Assembly (NCBI GenBank): GCA_033439265.1
Contig: JAVTVX010000035.1
Span: 15,154,001 to 15,218,000, forward strand
Origin: Dillenia suffruticosa
Taxonomy: Eukaryota; Streptophyta; Magnoliopsida; Dilleniales; Dilleniaceae
Direction: 5' to 3'
Length of the DNA stretch: 64,000 bases
Shown: one piece after another, positions 28,904-41,870 of the stretch
How the letters are laid out: every line of letters begins with the position of its first letter
How positions within the stretch are numbered: position 1 is the stretch's first letter
Position numbers and translations under genes: made by a program
Notes under the pieces: generated by a model
Database searches by the model: none
What the model saw: only the letters and a program-made list of their open reading frames with translations
What the model was told of the DNA's origin: nothing

Positions 28904-29568
28904 ATATACTTAGAAAGGAGTTGCAGATTTTGGCCTTATTGACCCTACTAATATGCCCACACCTTTGCCTAAATTGTTCTTTTGATGGAGAGAAACAGCT
29001 ATAACACCTACTTCGTAGCGATACAATAAACAACCATAGTTTACAAAAATGTCAAGAGCTAGGAGGCTCTTTGATGTCTAGAGTCCAAAATTTGACGGTA
29101 GTGAAGAAAATGAATATGGAAGAGCATTAAAGAGAGATGTTACACAAAATAATTTAGAAAACAAACTTGACATACAAATAATATTTCACTAACACTTACG
29201 GATTGTGTTTTCAAACTTTTAACGCAATGCAAGATATTAAATTTGTTAAATTTTGTTTTGGTTTATTTATATATTTATTAGTCACAGTGATTTCTCCGAT
29301 GTCCTACTTTTTTTTTGCACTTGATTGTCCTTATTAAAATTTTTCACATTTCTGAATTAAGAAGAATGTATTGGCCATCGCCTCACGTCCCCATCGCCCC
29401 CATCTTTTGATTTGGAAACATTTATTCTTATATTTGAAAAATGGGTAATTTAGAGGTATGAGTTTTATAATTTGTACCAAATGATTTGACATATACTTAA
29501 GATTTCTACATATGTCAACTAGCATTCCATTTCTTCACACTTTGCATATTTTTGTTTATTGTTTATAG
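28904..29568 (+). other. hAT sequence between the Tekay-like element and the transposase start
   Basis: The first ~100 bases continue the coding-like frame begun at 17,953. The rest is AT-rich and ends in a TTTATAG acceptor-like site directly before the transposase ATG, so it is probably intron. Confidence 0.45.
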
Positions 29569-30260
29569 ATGTCAAATGCAAACAATGAAAATATTGCTAT
29601 CACTGTCATTGATCTTGATCCATCATAGCAAGAATCAAGAGAAGAAACTAAACTAAATCCTGGTGAAAAAGGCCAAAAACCAAAGAGGAAGTGAAACCTA
29701 GGTCTAAGGTGTGGGTCCATTTTACCAAGCATGAAAAAAATCCTTTGGAATGCAAATGCAACTACTGTTTGAAGGTTTTCTCATGTCCGGCTTTAGGAGG
29801 AACTACATATTTGGCATGACATATTAAAAAAGGAATATGCACCGCCTATAAAAGGAAGGTAGGACAAGGAGAACTATGAGAAGAAAAGGGGTAGACTCTT
29901 CTAAGTTTTGCCAAAGGTATATCAGACCAAGACAACTCACCTATTTGGAAGTTTGATCAAGAAAAAAGTCGGAGGGATTTGACAGAATTTATAATTAATC
30001 AAAAGCATCCGTTTAGTTTTGTTGAAGACCCTTCATTTCAAAAATGTGTTGGGTGTCAATCCAAAAATTAAGTTTGTCACCCGAAACACAATGAAGAGTG
30101 ATTGTTTGAAACTTTATGAAGTTGAGAAAAATATATTGAAGGAGCTTTTTGTTATTATCAAATCCAAGAGTGTCTTTGACGACGGATACTTGGACATCCA
30201 AACAAGATCTTCCTTTCATGGCTATTATTGCTCATTTCATTGATAAAGAGTAAAAGTTTA

Positions 30261-31622
30261 TGGTTGGTCATCAAACAACCAAATATAAAATACCTACTTC
30301 AAACAACATAAATATAGCACGAGTAGGGTCATATCCATAGAGAACGATATATCTATTTCTTTTAATAAAAATAAAATATGAGGGGTTTTGATGAAATAAT
30401 CTAAAATAACTAAACAAATAAATCAACGAAAATTGATTAAAATAAAATGAAGAGATAATACCAATTAAAGGAAAGAATATCAATTAAGGTAAAACCTAGC
30501 CGAAGGACTTATTTCTATCTTGATATATTTGATTATGCGAATAAATTGGTTATAGCCGCTAAATACCACGAAACGACCAATCTTTTCTTACTTCTTTGAT
30601 AACCAAGATACCATCGTTAATTAATTCCCTAATCGAAAAACAACCTAAGAGACCCTTGTTGGATTTAATATTCTGACAGCATTAAGATCTAAAGAGATCC
30701 AATTCTAATCAGTAAATTCCAATATGGATTTATTTAAATTAAATTATCTAATCTCTTGACATAAATCTTACCGCTTGCAATGCTATAAAATTATATCAAT
30801 TACCACTCCATTAAAAACACACAAACCTTGCTATTTTTAAATGGTAGTAGACTATTCTAGAGTTATTAAATATAGCGCTCTATTTAACAATCCCAAAACA
30901 ATCATAAATACTAAACATAGAGATTAAATAAATACACATAAATATCAAGCAAATAAGATCATTTAGATCTCACAATCATCATTTATCAAGATTTCAATAA
31001 TTTTTTAATTAGAAAAGAAATTAAAATGAAAATATAATAAAAGAAAACTCAAAATAAAAATAAATATTGCTTCCCAGGAATGAAGAAAAACAAATAGTTT
31101 CTCCCGGCTAAGGCTACAGCCTCCTGAACAGTTTCTGGATCCCCCCAAAAGTCAAGAAAACAAGGCTTAAATATCACTTTTAGTAGGGGCTGACTGCAAC
31201 CCTAAAGGAACAGTAAATCCTCCTATTTTACCTTAGTAAAATTACTCCAAAATATTCTCTAAAATTGAATAAAATATTCTAAAGAATAAAATTTTAAAAA
31301 CTTCAAGTAAAATAAAATGTTTTTTTTTTTACATTTACAACTTTCCAAAATTTCAAATTCCTAAATATTAGGAATGAAGAATAGAATTTTCAAAAGTCTT
31401 GTATTTCTCCTTGAATTCAGCGCGCCCACGTACTAATGAAAAATTACTTCTGTCTGTTCTTTTGTCCTTGCATGATTGCTCCAATTAAACCTCTTTTTCT
31501 TCATATTTCTCCCCGCCTTTTGTCCGACTAATTTAACATATCAATCACCACAATTAGTGTAATATTTTCTCAAAATATTGCAAAAATCAATTACAAATAT
31601 TGTACTTATTTTGTTCCTATTA
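30261..31622 (-). repeat. 3' LTR of the Athila-like element
   Basis: Begins TGGTTGGTCATC in + order and ends TTCCTATTA. A purine-rich tract on the minus strand (GTGTGGGGAAATT) adjoins it inside the element. Confidence 0.93.
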
Positions 31623-33009
31623 AATTTCCCCACACCTAGATGATACTTGTCCTCGAGTATTCCTAACTCATCTAAAACAAAAAACAAAAAACCTGCTTGT
31701 TTTCTTCCAAGTCCCCAAGTCAACAATTACTATTAAAAAGTTAAGCTGAAAGCATAATCGAAACAGCAAGTACTTCACAATGTTCCGTACCAAAACAACC
31801 ACTATATATCCCATCAATCACTTATGAAATCCAAATAGCAAGATTCGACAATCCTCTCAAAGGAGTCACTCTAATGCACTCAAAAGGGTGTCAAATATAT
31901 ATATATATATCACTCAAATCAATAATATGGAATGCTATTACCATATGCTTGTAAATATATCAAATCTCCACCACTTAGAATTTTGAATTTCACGCATCAA
32001 TCTAAAGGTCTTTCATTTGGTTGTAACGGGATTTGGGTAAAGGGTAGGATAAGGAGATATTTAAGGATTAAAAACGTACCAAAAACCATTTATAACTAAC
32101 CACACAATTTTTTATAACATTGATCGATCTTTACCTCAACAAATAGCAAACAAAATTGCTTTCTTGCTCTTCAAATGTATAGGCAACAGCAAACAGTATA
32201 CAAAAATATCAAATGCTTTCTCAATTTTCCATGACTGAAGTATAAATGAATTTTTAATCAAGATACAACACTTCTTTTTCTCATCCACTTTTTTTTTTAC
32301 TTTTGCTTTTTTTTTTCAAACATATATCAGTTTCATGAAAATGTCAACATCCAAATTCCAATCATCATCTTCCTATTGAAGGGAACATAAAACCAAAATC
32401 ATGTAATTAAATATATATACCTTTGGTACTAGGGTTTGAAACGAAAACTAAAAACAAAGGCTAGGTGTTGTAATGAGTGAGTTTTAAAGAAGAAAAAAAA
32501 GGTAAAAGGCTCAAATTGGGTTAACTACGGGTTTATGAAATCAGGGTAGGGATTTTTAGAAAACCAAAATGGGTAAATCCTAAGTGCCTTTGTCATTTCA
32601 ATGTATGAAATTCTAGAGTATGGTCTTGAAATGCATAACATTGCAAGTTCTAGAATAATCACTCCAAGTGTGATATTCACTCAAGAAGAAAAGAAATTCC
32701 GAGCATAAAGAATGAATTCGCTCGTTTTAGGCTCAAAACCTCACATTTGAAGTAGGGTTTGTGTCAAATCTTGCATGTTCATCATTTAAAGAAAACTATT
32801 AAAGACATGAGCAGCCATTTCAAGCACAAAAACACCATTGATACAAGCCATTTGTCATACATCTCCAACCACCCAAATAGCATACATCGACAAAGGGAAC
32901 TTGAAATTTTTTTTTTGTTTTTTCTGATAATTTTTTTTATATGGAAACAAAATGCCTATAAAGAATGTTCCTATATATGAATCTAACAGAAAGGTTAACC
33001 TCCCCCACA
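31623..33009 (-). other. Athila-like element, 3' non-coding region
   Basis: About 1.4 kb between the extra coding region and the 3' LTR, AT-rich, with a purine-rich tract at each end on the minus strand (near 33,000 and 31,625). No coding signal was seen. Such spacers are usual in Athila. Confidence 0.6.
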
Positions 33010-34620
33010 CCTAAACCATACATTGTCCCCAATGTATGCCAAAGTGAAGAAAGGGCAAAAGAAAACAAGAAAACATGCAAAAATGAAGAAACAAACAAAA
33101 AGCAAGATAGAACAATACTCCCCTAGGGTGGAGGCGGAAACGGAGGACGAAAGCCAACGAACGCGAAACATGCCATAAGGTTGTTTTCCATACGAGACAA
33201 ACGATCGTCGATAGATTGAAGTGTGGGTACGGAAATGGGGACTGTAGAGGGAAGAAGGACAGCCTCAAGGATGGGAGAACCTGCACGAGGACAAGAAAAG
33301 TGCTTCAGGCGTACACCCGGGGGGTTAAAAGTGTAATGCCCACGTGAAACCAATAAAACACCCATACATACTAAACAATCTAAATCCAACAGTTCCATAG
33401 GGCATGCGTCATGTAAATCATGATTAGTTAAGTCCAACACGCCTAAATTAACAGCCAAAAGGGTAATGAGGGAGCCCAAAATTAATGGTCGCCTTGGTTT
33501 GTTCACACAGGACAGGAATTGAGAGGCTATCCAATACTCGAAATTAACCCGCTCGTTGGTGTGCATGCACCATAGAAAAAAAAGTTCAGGTTTAGTGCAA
33601 ACAGCGGAGATATCTTTACGGCTAGAAAAACTAAAGGCCAGGTTCTATGAATGAGTCGCAATGCATTATCCTTCAAATAGTTACCCTTAGAATGACTAGA
33701 GTGATAAGGAACAGGATCTACAGTCAGCTCAGTCCAGATGCGCATGTATGTAGAGTTAAAATAGGGAGGGAAATCACAGAAACTAGTCTAATATGCAGAG
33801 GACTGTGTGTGAGCCTTACTGAGGAATCCTAGGGCAACGTTAAATTCAGTCAAGGAGAGATGAAAGGAGTGATTCAGCAAGCGAAAGTGAATTAAGTTAG
33901 GGGTGTAGGCAGTGAAATCCGTGGGTGTGTGAAAGCAAAAAATGGTGTAAAATTCATAAGTTAACTCAAGCAGGGTAGGGAAAGTACAATTCAAGTATTG
34001 CTCCCAGCCAATAGCAGAGAGATATCGGGCAATGGAGTCATGCATATTCAATACTTGCGACAATGGAAAATGAAAGGATTTGCAAGGAATGATAGGTCGA
34101 ACAGAAATAGCAGAGTACCTTTATCGCGCTTCAGCAGAATGAAATCGCAGACAGCCACGAAGGTGAGTACGCGGCGGGGGAAGGGCAGATTTCCCTTTCG
34201 CTACCCTTGAACGGACGCGAAGCCTATGCGGATTGGAAAAGGGGGGCTTGGCTGCTGTCGCTGGTACAGGGGCGGATGGAGTCGGAGAATAGGAGGTGAT
34301 TGGGGATTGCGATCACTCGAAGGGGATGAAGATGGAGGTCTGTGATGGCCCGAGGGTAGACTGGAGGGTAAGTGTGGATGGAATCGAGAGGTGGAAGGCA
34401 AAGGGTTTGTGAGAGGCGATAAAGGCGATTTGACACTATCGAAGGAGAGAGAAATGCAAGATGAACTCTGACTTTTCGGTCCTTGGGGCTAACGTGGGCG
34501 GAGACCAGAGCGACAGCGGTGGTGGTAGCGCGAAGGCGAAAGAGGAAAGAAAACCCTAGAAAACAAATGTCGAAAGGTTAGAGCAGACAAGATGATTTTG
34601 ATTCTTCTCTTCGACATTTT
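33010..34620 (-). other. Athila-like extra region after pol (ORF-1/envelope-like), fossil
   Basis: Minus-strand frames encode long non-pol stretches with motifs such as NFEYWIASQFL, SIARYLSAIGW and HSFHLSLTEFNVALG, the last typical of the plant Athila ORF-1 protein family. A Ser/Pro-rich stretch lies at 34,201-34,436. It is broken. The assignment rests on position and style rather than a database match. Confidence 0.6.
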
Positions 34621-34647
34621 TTTTTTCAGAGTAGAAGTGGTCTGAAC

Positions 34648-34890
34648 TTAAGGCGTGGGCACGCCTTAAATGATGTGAGAGTCTGGCTGTCTAATGGTCG
34701 CAGGGGCAGACGTAGGTGGATTGTAGGGCATGGGCACGCCCTATCATGTGAGTACGTCTGCCATTAGGATTGATATGGGCAGATGGGAAAAGCGATTATG
34801 GCGTGGGCACGCCTTAAAGGAAAATGATGTTTGTTCATGTAAATGAGGTGGGCAGATGTGAGTAGGAGATAGGGCGTGGGCACGCCCTAA
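34648..34890. repeat. four spaced copies of a GGCGTGGGCACGCC palindrome
   Basis: Copies lie at 34,648-34,669, 34,724-34,743, 34,800-34,813 and 34,870-34,890, with centres 73-75 bp apart. Each has arms of the RGGCG-YGCCY type; the outer copies extend to TTAAGGCG...CGCCTTAA and TAGGGCG...CGCCCTA. The sequence between copies shares a GGCAGA(T/C)G-like motif, so this is a diverged tandem array with a ~74-bp period. Confidence 0.85.
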
Positions 34891-37800
34891 AGTGCAACTA
34901 CTTCTGAATTTTTTTTTTTAAATATCACTCCTAAAGCAAGTTTAAAGAAGGAAAATAAAGAAAATGAATAAATAATAATAATAAATAAATAAATAAATAA
35001 ACAAAAATAAAAATAGGACTATTGGGTTGCCTCCCAATGAGCGCCTTTGTTTATCGTCTTTGGCTCGACATTGTCTTCTCGTCTTATTTCTCCTTGTATT
35101 TGGGATGTGCCAATTGAACTTCCTCCACTGTAGAGACATCAAATCCGTCAATAAATGGTTTCAATCGTTGTCCATTCACCTTAAAAGTGTTGTTAGTCTC
35201 TATATTTTTAATTTCAATAGCACCATGAGGAGAGATACTTACTACCGAATATGGTTCTGTCCATCGAGACTTTAACTTACCGGGCATAAACTTCAATTTG
35301 GAATTGAAAAGAAGCACTTTTTGACCTTCAAAGAAATGTTTTTGCCGACGAAGTTTATTGTGAACATGTTTAGTCCTTTCTTTGTAAAGCCTTGCATTGC
35401 TTTAAGCTTCCAAACGAATCTCTTTCAACTCCTAAAGTTGCAGCTTCCTTTCCCTTCCAACTTCCTTGGCATCCAAGTTGCATTGCTTGACTGCCCAAAA
35501 AGCATGATGTTCAATTGCAACCGGTAAATGACATAACTTATCAAAGACTAATCAGTATGGTGACATTCCAATTGGGGTTTTGAATGCAGTTCGATAGGCC
35601 CAAAGTGCATCCTCCAATTGTAAACTCCAATCCTTACGGCTTGGATTTACTGTTTTTTTCAAAATGCTCTTGATATCACGATTAGAAACCTCTGCTTGCC
35701 CATTGGTTTGAGGATGGTATGCGGTGGCTACTCGGTGATTAACTCTGTATTTGCGCATTAAAGCTTCCACCGTACGATTGCAAAAATGTGTACCTTGATC
35801 ACTGATGATCGCCTTTGGTACCCCAAACCTACAGAAAATGTTAGATTTAACGAAACCTACAACAACCGTAGAATCATTAGTACGAGTAGCTTTTGCTTCT
35901 ACTCATTTTGAGACATAATCTACTGCCAGCAAAATATATAAAAAGCCACATGAACTAGGAAAGGGTCCCATAAAATCCATACCCCATACATCGAAAATTT
36001 CACAAAATAAAATTGGGGTTTGAGGCATCTCATCCCTAGAAGATATGTTGCCCATCCTTTGACAATTCCCACAACTCGTACAATATTGGTATGCATCCTT
36101 AAAGAGTGTTTCCCAATAAAACCCACTATCCAGAATTTTTCTAGCTGTTCTTTTAGGACCAAAATGACCACCACATGCATGACTATGACAATGAGCAAGT
36201 ATGGAATGAATTTCATCGTTAAGCACACATCTATGAATGATTTGATCAGATCCTATTTTCCACAAGTACAGTTTATCCCAAATGTAGTACTTCGAGTCAT
36301 TCCTAAGCTTGCTCCTTTGTTCAATACTTAGGTCATGAGGAAGAATCCCCGTTACAAGAAAATTTACAATGTCAGCAAACCAAGGTTCCTTACCTGTCTT
36401 ACCTTGTAGGGTAAATAATTGCTCATCTGGAAATATTTCAGATATAGGTAAGGATTCTTCTTCTCGCACCAAGCGACTCAAATGATCAGCTACAAAATTT
36501 TCAAGTCCTTTCCGGTCCTTAATCTCCCAATCCAATTCTTGCAAAAGCAGTACCCATCGGATAAGTCGTGGTTTTGACTCTTTCTTCGAAAGCAAATATT
36601 TCAAGGCTGCATGATTAGAGTAAACGACAACTTTAGAGCCTAACAAATAAGATCGAAATTTCTCAAAAGCAAAAACTATGGCAAGAAGCTCCTTCTCAGT
36701 TGTGGTATAGTTGCATTGCGCTGGATTGGGTGTCTTCGATGCATAATAAATGGCATAAGATTGCTTCCCTTCCTTTTGTCTGAGCACAACTCCCACAACA
36801 TAGTGACTTGCATCGCACATCAACTCAAAAGGTAGATCCCAATTGGGAGCCTGCAAAACCAGAGTTGAAGTTAGCAAAGTTTTCAATGTATCAAAAGCTT
36901 CCTTACACTCATTTCCAAAATCGAATATAACATCATGTTGTAACAATCTCAAGAGTGGTTGAGATATTTTCGAGAAGTCCTTGATGAATCGCTGATAGAA
37001 ACCTGCATGGCTAAGAAAACTTCGAATTTCTCGCACATTAATAGAATATGACGAGTTAGCAATTAAATCCACCTTGGCTTTGTCAATTTCAATGCCTCTT
37101 GAAGAAATTACATGACCTAACACTATTCCCTCCTTTACCATAAAATGACATTTCTCATAGTTAAGGACTAGATTAGTATCAATGCATCTCTTAAGAACCT
37201 TACACAAATTATCTAAGCACTAATTGAATAAATCACCATACACCGTAAAATCATCCATGAAAATTTCTATGCAATCTTCAATTAAATCAGAAAATATACT
37301 CATCATGCATCTTTGAAATGTTCCCAGTGCATTACAAAGTCCAAAGGGCATCCTATGATATACAAATGTTCCAAATGGGCAAGTAAAGGTAGTCTTTTCC
37401 TAATCTTCTTGAGCTACAACTATTTAATAATAGCTCGAGTACCCATCCAAGAAACAGAAAAACAATTTACCCACCAATCTTTCTAGCATCTGATCAATGA
37501 AGGGTAAAGGGAAATGATCCTTCCGAGTGGCGGTATTTAATTTTCTAAAGTCAATGCACATTCGCCATCTGGTTTGAAGTCTCATTGGTACCAGCTCATT
37601 ATTCTCATTTTTTACCAATTGAAATCCACTCTTTTTGGTAACAACATGAACCGGACTTACCCATTGACTATCAGAAATAGGATATATAATTCCTAACTCT
37701 ACCAGTTTCAAAATTTCCTTCAAAACAATTTCTTTCATGGTGGGATTGAGTTTTCGTTGAAGTTCCCTTACCGGTTTGAAATCGGGTTCGAGTAGAATGC

Positions 37801-40462
37801 GATGTATATACACAGAAGGGCTGATACCTTTTATATCTGCCAAGGTCCATCTAATAGCCATCTTGTATTCTCTCAATACCCGCATTAATCTTTCTTCTTG
37901 ATTTTTGGTCAAGTCCTTGGCTATGATTACTGGTAGGGTTTCGTTGTCACCCAAGTATGCATACTTAAGATGTTCAGGCAAAGGCTTCAACTCGAGCTTT
38001 GGGGCCTGCATTGTAGAAGAATTTTCTCGTTAGAAAGAGGTAATGGCAGGAAATTACTGACTTGCCTGAGGGGTAACTCCGATGTGGACTACAAAGCCAT
38101 GATAGTTTCCTCTGTGTCTTCATCTTGAGTTATCTCGTTTTGTTTATCTATCCATCCCTTTTTTAGCACAAGATCAAGTTTATCAAGTACCAAATGTTGT
38201 TCAACATTTTCATTCACAACAGAATCAATAATGCTAACATGAAAAATGGATTCCGAATCATTTGGATGTTGCATGGCATGAAAAATATTAAATGTGACAA
38301 TCTCTCCATCAAATTCAAATGACAAGGTTCCTTTATTAACATCAATCTTAGTTTTTGTTGTTTTCATAAAAGGCCTTCCAAGCAATATGAGAGCAAGGTT
38401 TGGTGAATAAGCATCATCCATGTCAATGATATAAAAATCAACTGGAAAAATTAATTCATTGACCTTGACTAAGACATCTTCAACAATTCCCTCAAGATAT
38501 GATGTAGACCTATCAGATAATTGTATGATCACATTAGTCTTCTTCAAAGGTCCTAAATTTAAGTACCTAAAAACAGTTAAGGGCATAACATTGATTGATG
38601 CACCTAGGTCAAACATTGCCTTCTCTATACTCTTAACCCCTATAATTATTGGTATGGTGAACATACCAGGATCCTTACATTTAGGGGTAATTTTCTTTGG
38701 ATGATGGCTGAAACATTCTCATTAACACAAATCTTATCACTACCCCCTAGTTTTGTCTTCCTAGTGCATAGTTCTTTGAGAAATTTTGCATACCTTGGCA
38801 CTTGTCGGATCGCATCCAAGAGCGGGATGTTGATTTCTACTTTTCGAAAAGTATCTAAGATTTCCTTCTCCTCATTGTCTTTCTTCGATCTTGCTAACCT
38901 ACCAGGAAAAGGAGGTAGAATTACAACTCTAGTCTTAAAAGTATCAGTCTCTTTACTTACTTTTGTGGTCGATTCATTCAATATTGATGTTTTGTTTTGT
39001 TCGGCCTCTTTATCTTCTTTAGTTGTTGATGAGTTGTCTTGCACTTTCCTTTCATTCTTGACTGCCATAGCACTCACGTTTTCTCTTGGGTTGATTTCTA
39101 CTTGAGAGGGTAGCTTCCCATTGTTTTTCTCTATTCAATTCACGATCGTTGCCAATTGCGACATCTAATTTTCCAAGTTTTTTATGCTGGTTCTTGTCTC
39201 TAGTTGAAATCGTTGGTTCTTCTGTTGCAACCGTTGGGTTTCCTATTGAAACAATTGAGTGCTGTTAGTCAAACTTTTAACAATTTCTTCTATAAACATA
39301 CCTGGATTTAAGGAGGGTTGATGCGATTGAAATTGTTGTCGAGGTTGCTATTGAATCCCTTATTGTCGATTCCCATAACTAAAATTTGGATGATCCTTCC
39401 ATCCAGGGTTGTAGGTGTTTGAATAGGGATATACTTCCGTTGTGGTTGTCCTAGAAATCCCCCAATTGCATTCATTTGTTCACTGCACTCCTCTTGAAGA
39501 GTAGGACACATATCGGTTGGGTATCCCATGTTCGAGCAAATACCACATGCTTTTACTTGTTGGATTTGTCCTACAACCAACATTTCCACAATAGAAGTTA
39601 GGGAATCTATTTTATATTCGAAAGAAGAACTACTTGCATCATCGAGTCTCTTGTTCACCAATGCTCCTCCACTTGCAGCATCGATCATGTTTCGTTCCAT
39701 TGGAGAAAGACCTTCATAGAAATATTGGATCAACAACTGTTCTGGGATTTGATGTTGAGGACAGCTAGCACATAGTTGTTTAAATCTTTCCTAATATTCA
39801 TATAAGGTTTCCCTATTGTACTGCCTTATTCCACAAATTTCCTTTCTAATAGTAGCTGCACGGGAAGCTAGAAAAGTTTTTTCTAAAAACATCCTCTCCA
39901 AGTCAGGCCAAGTAGTAATAGAACCAGAAGGCAAATAAAAGAGCCAATCCTTGGCCTTATCTATCAAAGAAAAAGGAAAAACAACAAGTTTAAGTTGTTT
40001 TTCGGTTACTTCCTGTGGTCTCATGGTGGAACAGATAATGTGGAACTCTTTAAAATGTTTGTGAGGATCTTCCCCTGTAAGACCATGAAATTTAGGCAAT
40101 AAATGAATCAGTCCAGATCTTAATTCGAATGGAGTTGTAATATTGGAAAAATTAATGCACAAAGGTTGCTGATTAAATTAAGGGGTTGCCAACTCCCTTA
40201 AAGTCCGTTGAGCTGTCATGTTTGTTTCTTTAATCTCCGTCTCTTCAACGTCAACGTTTGAGTCTAAGAGTTGGTTGGCCAGATTGTTTCCTAGTGATGA
40301 ACTTGCTGTTTTCTTTGCTTCTTGAGTCTCCTTTTTCAGTTTTCGGGTTGTTTTCTCGATCTCTGGGTCAAACACAAGTTCACCTATACAAGCAGCACGA
40401 GGCATATACCAAAAAAAATGAAAGTAAAATTTTAAAAGAAATAAATCTATCAACACCGTTCC

Positions 40463-40477
40463 TCGGCAACGGCGCCA
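40463..40477 (-). other. primer-binding site of the Athila-like element (tRNA-Asp)
   Basis: On the minus strand it reads TGGCGCCGTTGCCGA, five bases inside the 5' LTR. This is the primer type typical of Athila/Tat elements. Confidence 0.88.
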
Positions 40478-40482
40478 AACTT

Positions 40483-41870
40483 TGGTTGGTCGTCAAACAA
40501 CCAAATATAAAATACCTACTTCAAACGATACGAATCTAGCGTGAGTAGGGTCGTATCCACAGAAAACGGTAGATCTGTTTCTTTTAATAAAAATAAAATA
40601 TTGGGGGATTTGATGAAATAATCTAAAATAACTAAACAAATAAATCAATGAAAATTAACTAAAATAAAATGATGAGATAATACCAATTAAAGGAATGGAT
40701 GTCAATTAAGGTAAAACCTAGCCAAACGAGTTATTTCTACCTTGATGTGTTTGATTGATCATCGATACAAAAATTACTCAATATTATGTGAATAAATTGG
40801 TTATAGCCGTTAAGTACCACAAAGTGATCAATCTCTCCTTACTTCTTCGGTAACCAAGATACCATCGTTAATTACTTCCCTAATCGAAAGACAACCAAAG
40901 AGACCTCGTTGGATTTAATGTTCTGACAGCATTAAGATCTAGAGAGACCCAATTCTAATTAGTAAATTCCAACCTGAATTTATTTAAATTAGATTATCTA
41001 ATCTCTGACATAAATCCTACCGCTTGCGAGGCCATAAAATTATGTCAATTACCACTCCATTAAAAACTTACAAACCTTGCTATTTTTAAATGGTGGTAGA
41101 CTATTCTAGAGTTATTAAATATAGCGCTCTATTTAACAATCCCAAAACAATCATAAACACTAAATATAGAGATTAAATAAATACACATAAATATCAAGCA
41201 AATAAGATCATTTAGATCTCACAATCATCATTTATCAAGATTTCAATAATTCTTTAACTAGAAAAGAAATCAAAATGAAAACATAATAAAAGAAAACTCA
41301 AAATAAAAATGAATATTGCTTCCTAGGAATGAAGAGAAAAAAGAGTTTCTCCCGGCTAAGGCTGCAGCCTCCTGTGCAGTTTCTGGATCCCCCAAAAGTT
41401 AAGAAAACAAGGCTTAAATATCTCTTCTAGTGGGGGTCGACTGCAACCCTAAAGGAACAGTAAATCCTCCTATTTTACCTTAGTAAAATTACTCCAAAAT
41501 ATTCTCTAAAATTGAATGAAATATCCTAGAGAATAAAATGCTAAAAACTTCAAGTAAAATAAAATGTTTGTTTTTTTTACATTTACAACTTTCCAAAATT
41601 TCACATTCCTAAATATTAGGAATAAAGAACAGAATCTTCAAAAGTCTTGTATTTCTCCTTATATTCAGCGCGCCCACGTGCTAATGAAAAGTCATTTCTG
41701 TCTGTTCTTTTGTCCTTGCATAATTACTCCAATTAAGCCTCTTTTTCTTCATATTTCTCCCCGCCTTTTGTCTGACTAATCTAACACATCAATCACCACA
41801 ATTAGTGTAATATTTTCTCAAAATAATGCAAAAATCAATTACAAATATTACACTTATTTTGTTCCTATCA
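40483..41870 (-). repeat. 5' LTR of the Athila-like element
   Basis: Begins TGGTTGGTCGTC in + order and ends TTCCTATCA. It aligns with 30,261-31,622. Confidence 0.93.

Larger units (their letters stand above)
30261..41870 (-). mobile_element. Ty3/gypsy Athila-like retrotransposon, fossil
   Basis: An 11.6-kb element in the hAT transposase gene. LTRs are 1,362 bp (30,261-31,622) and 1,388 bp (40,483-41,870). The flanking 5-mers gttta and gtttc match at 4 of 5. The primer site is of tRNA-Asp type. Parts on the minus strand from the right: gag (~40,160-39,300), protease (~38,660-38,090, including DLGASINVMP), reverse transcriptase (~38,010-36,950), RNase H (~36,900-36,450), integrase (~36,330-35,080), then a long region after pol (~34,620-33,010) with similarity in style to the Athila ORF-1/envelope-like region. 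Size, primer type and the extra 3' region all fit Athila. The LTRs differ by ~6-8% by eye, the youngest layer of the nest. It is broken at several places; one 434-residue stretch of pol is still open. Confidence 0.92.
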
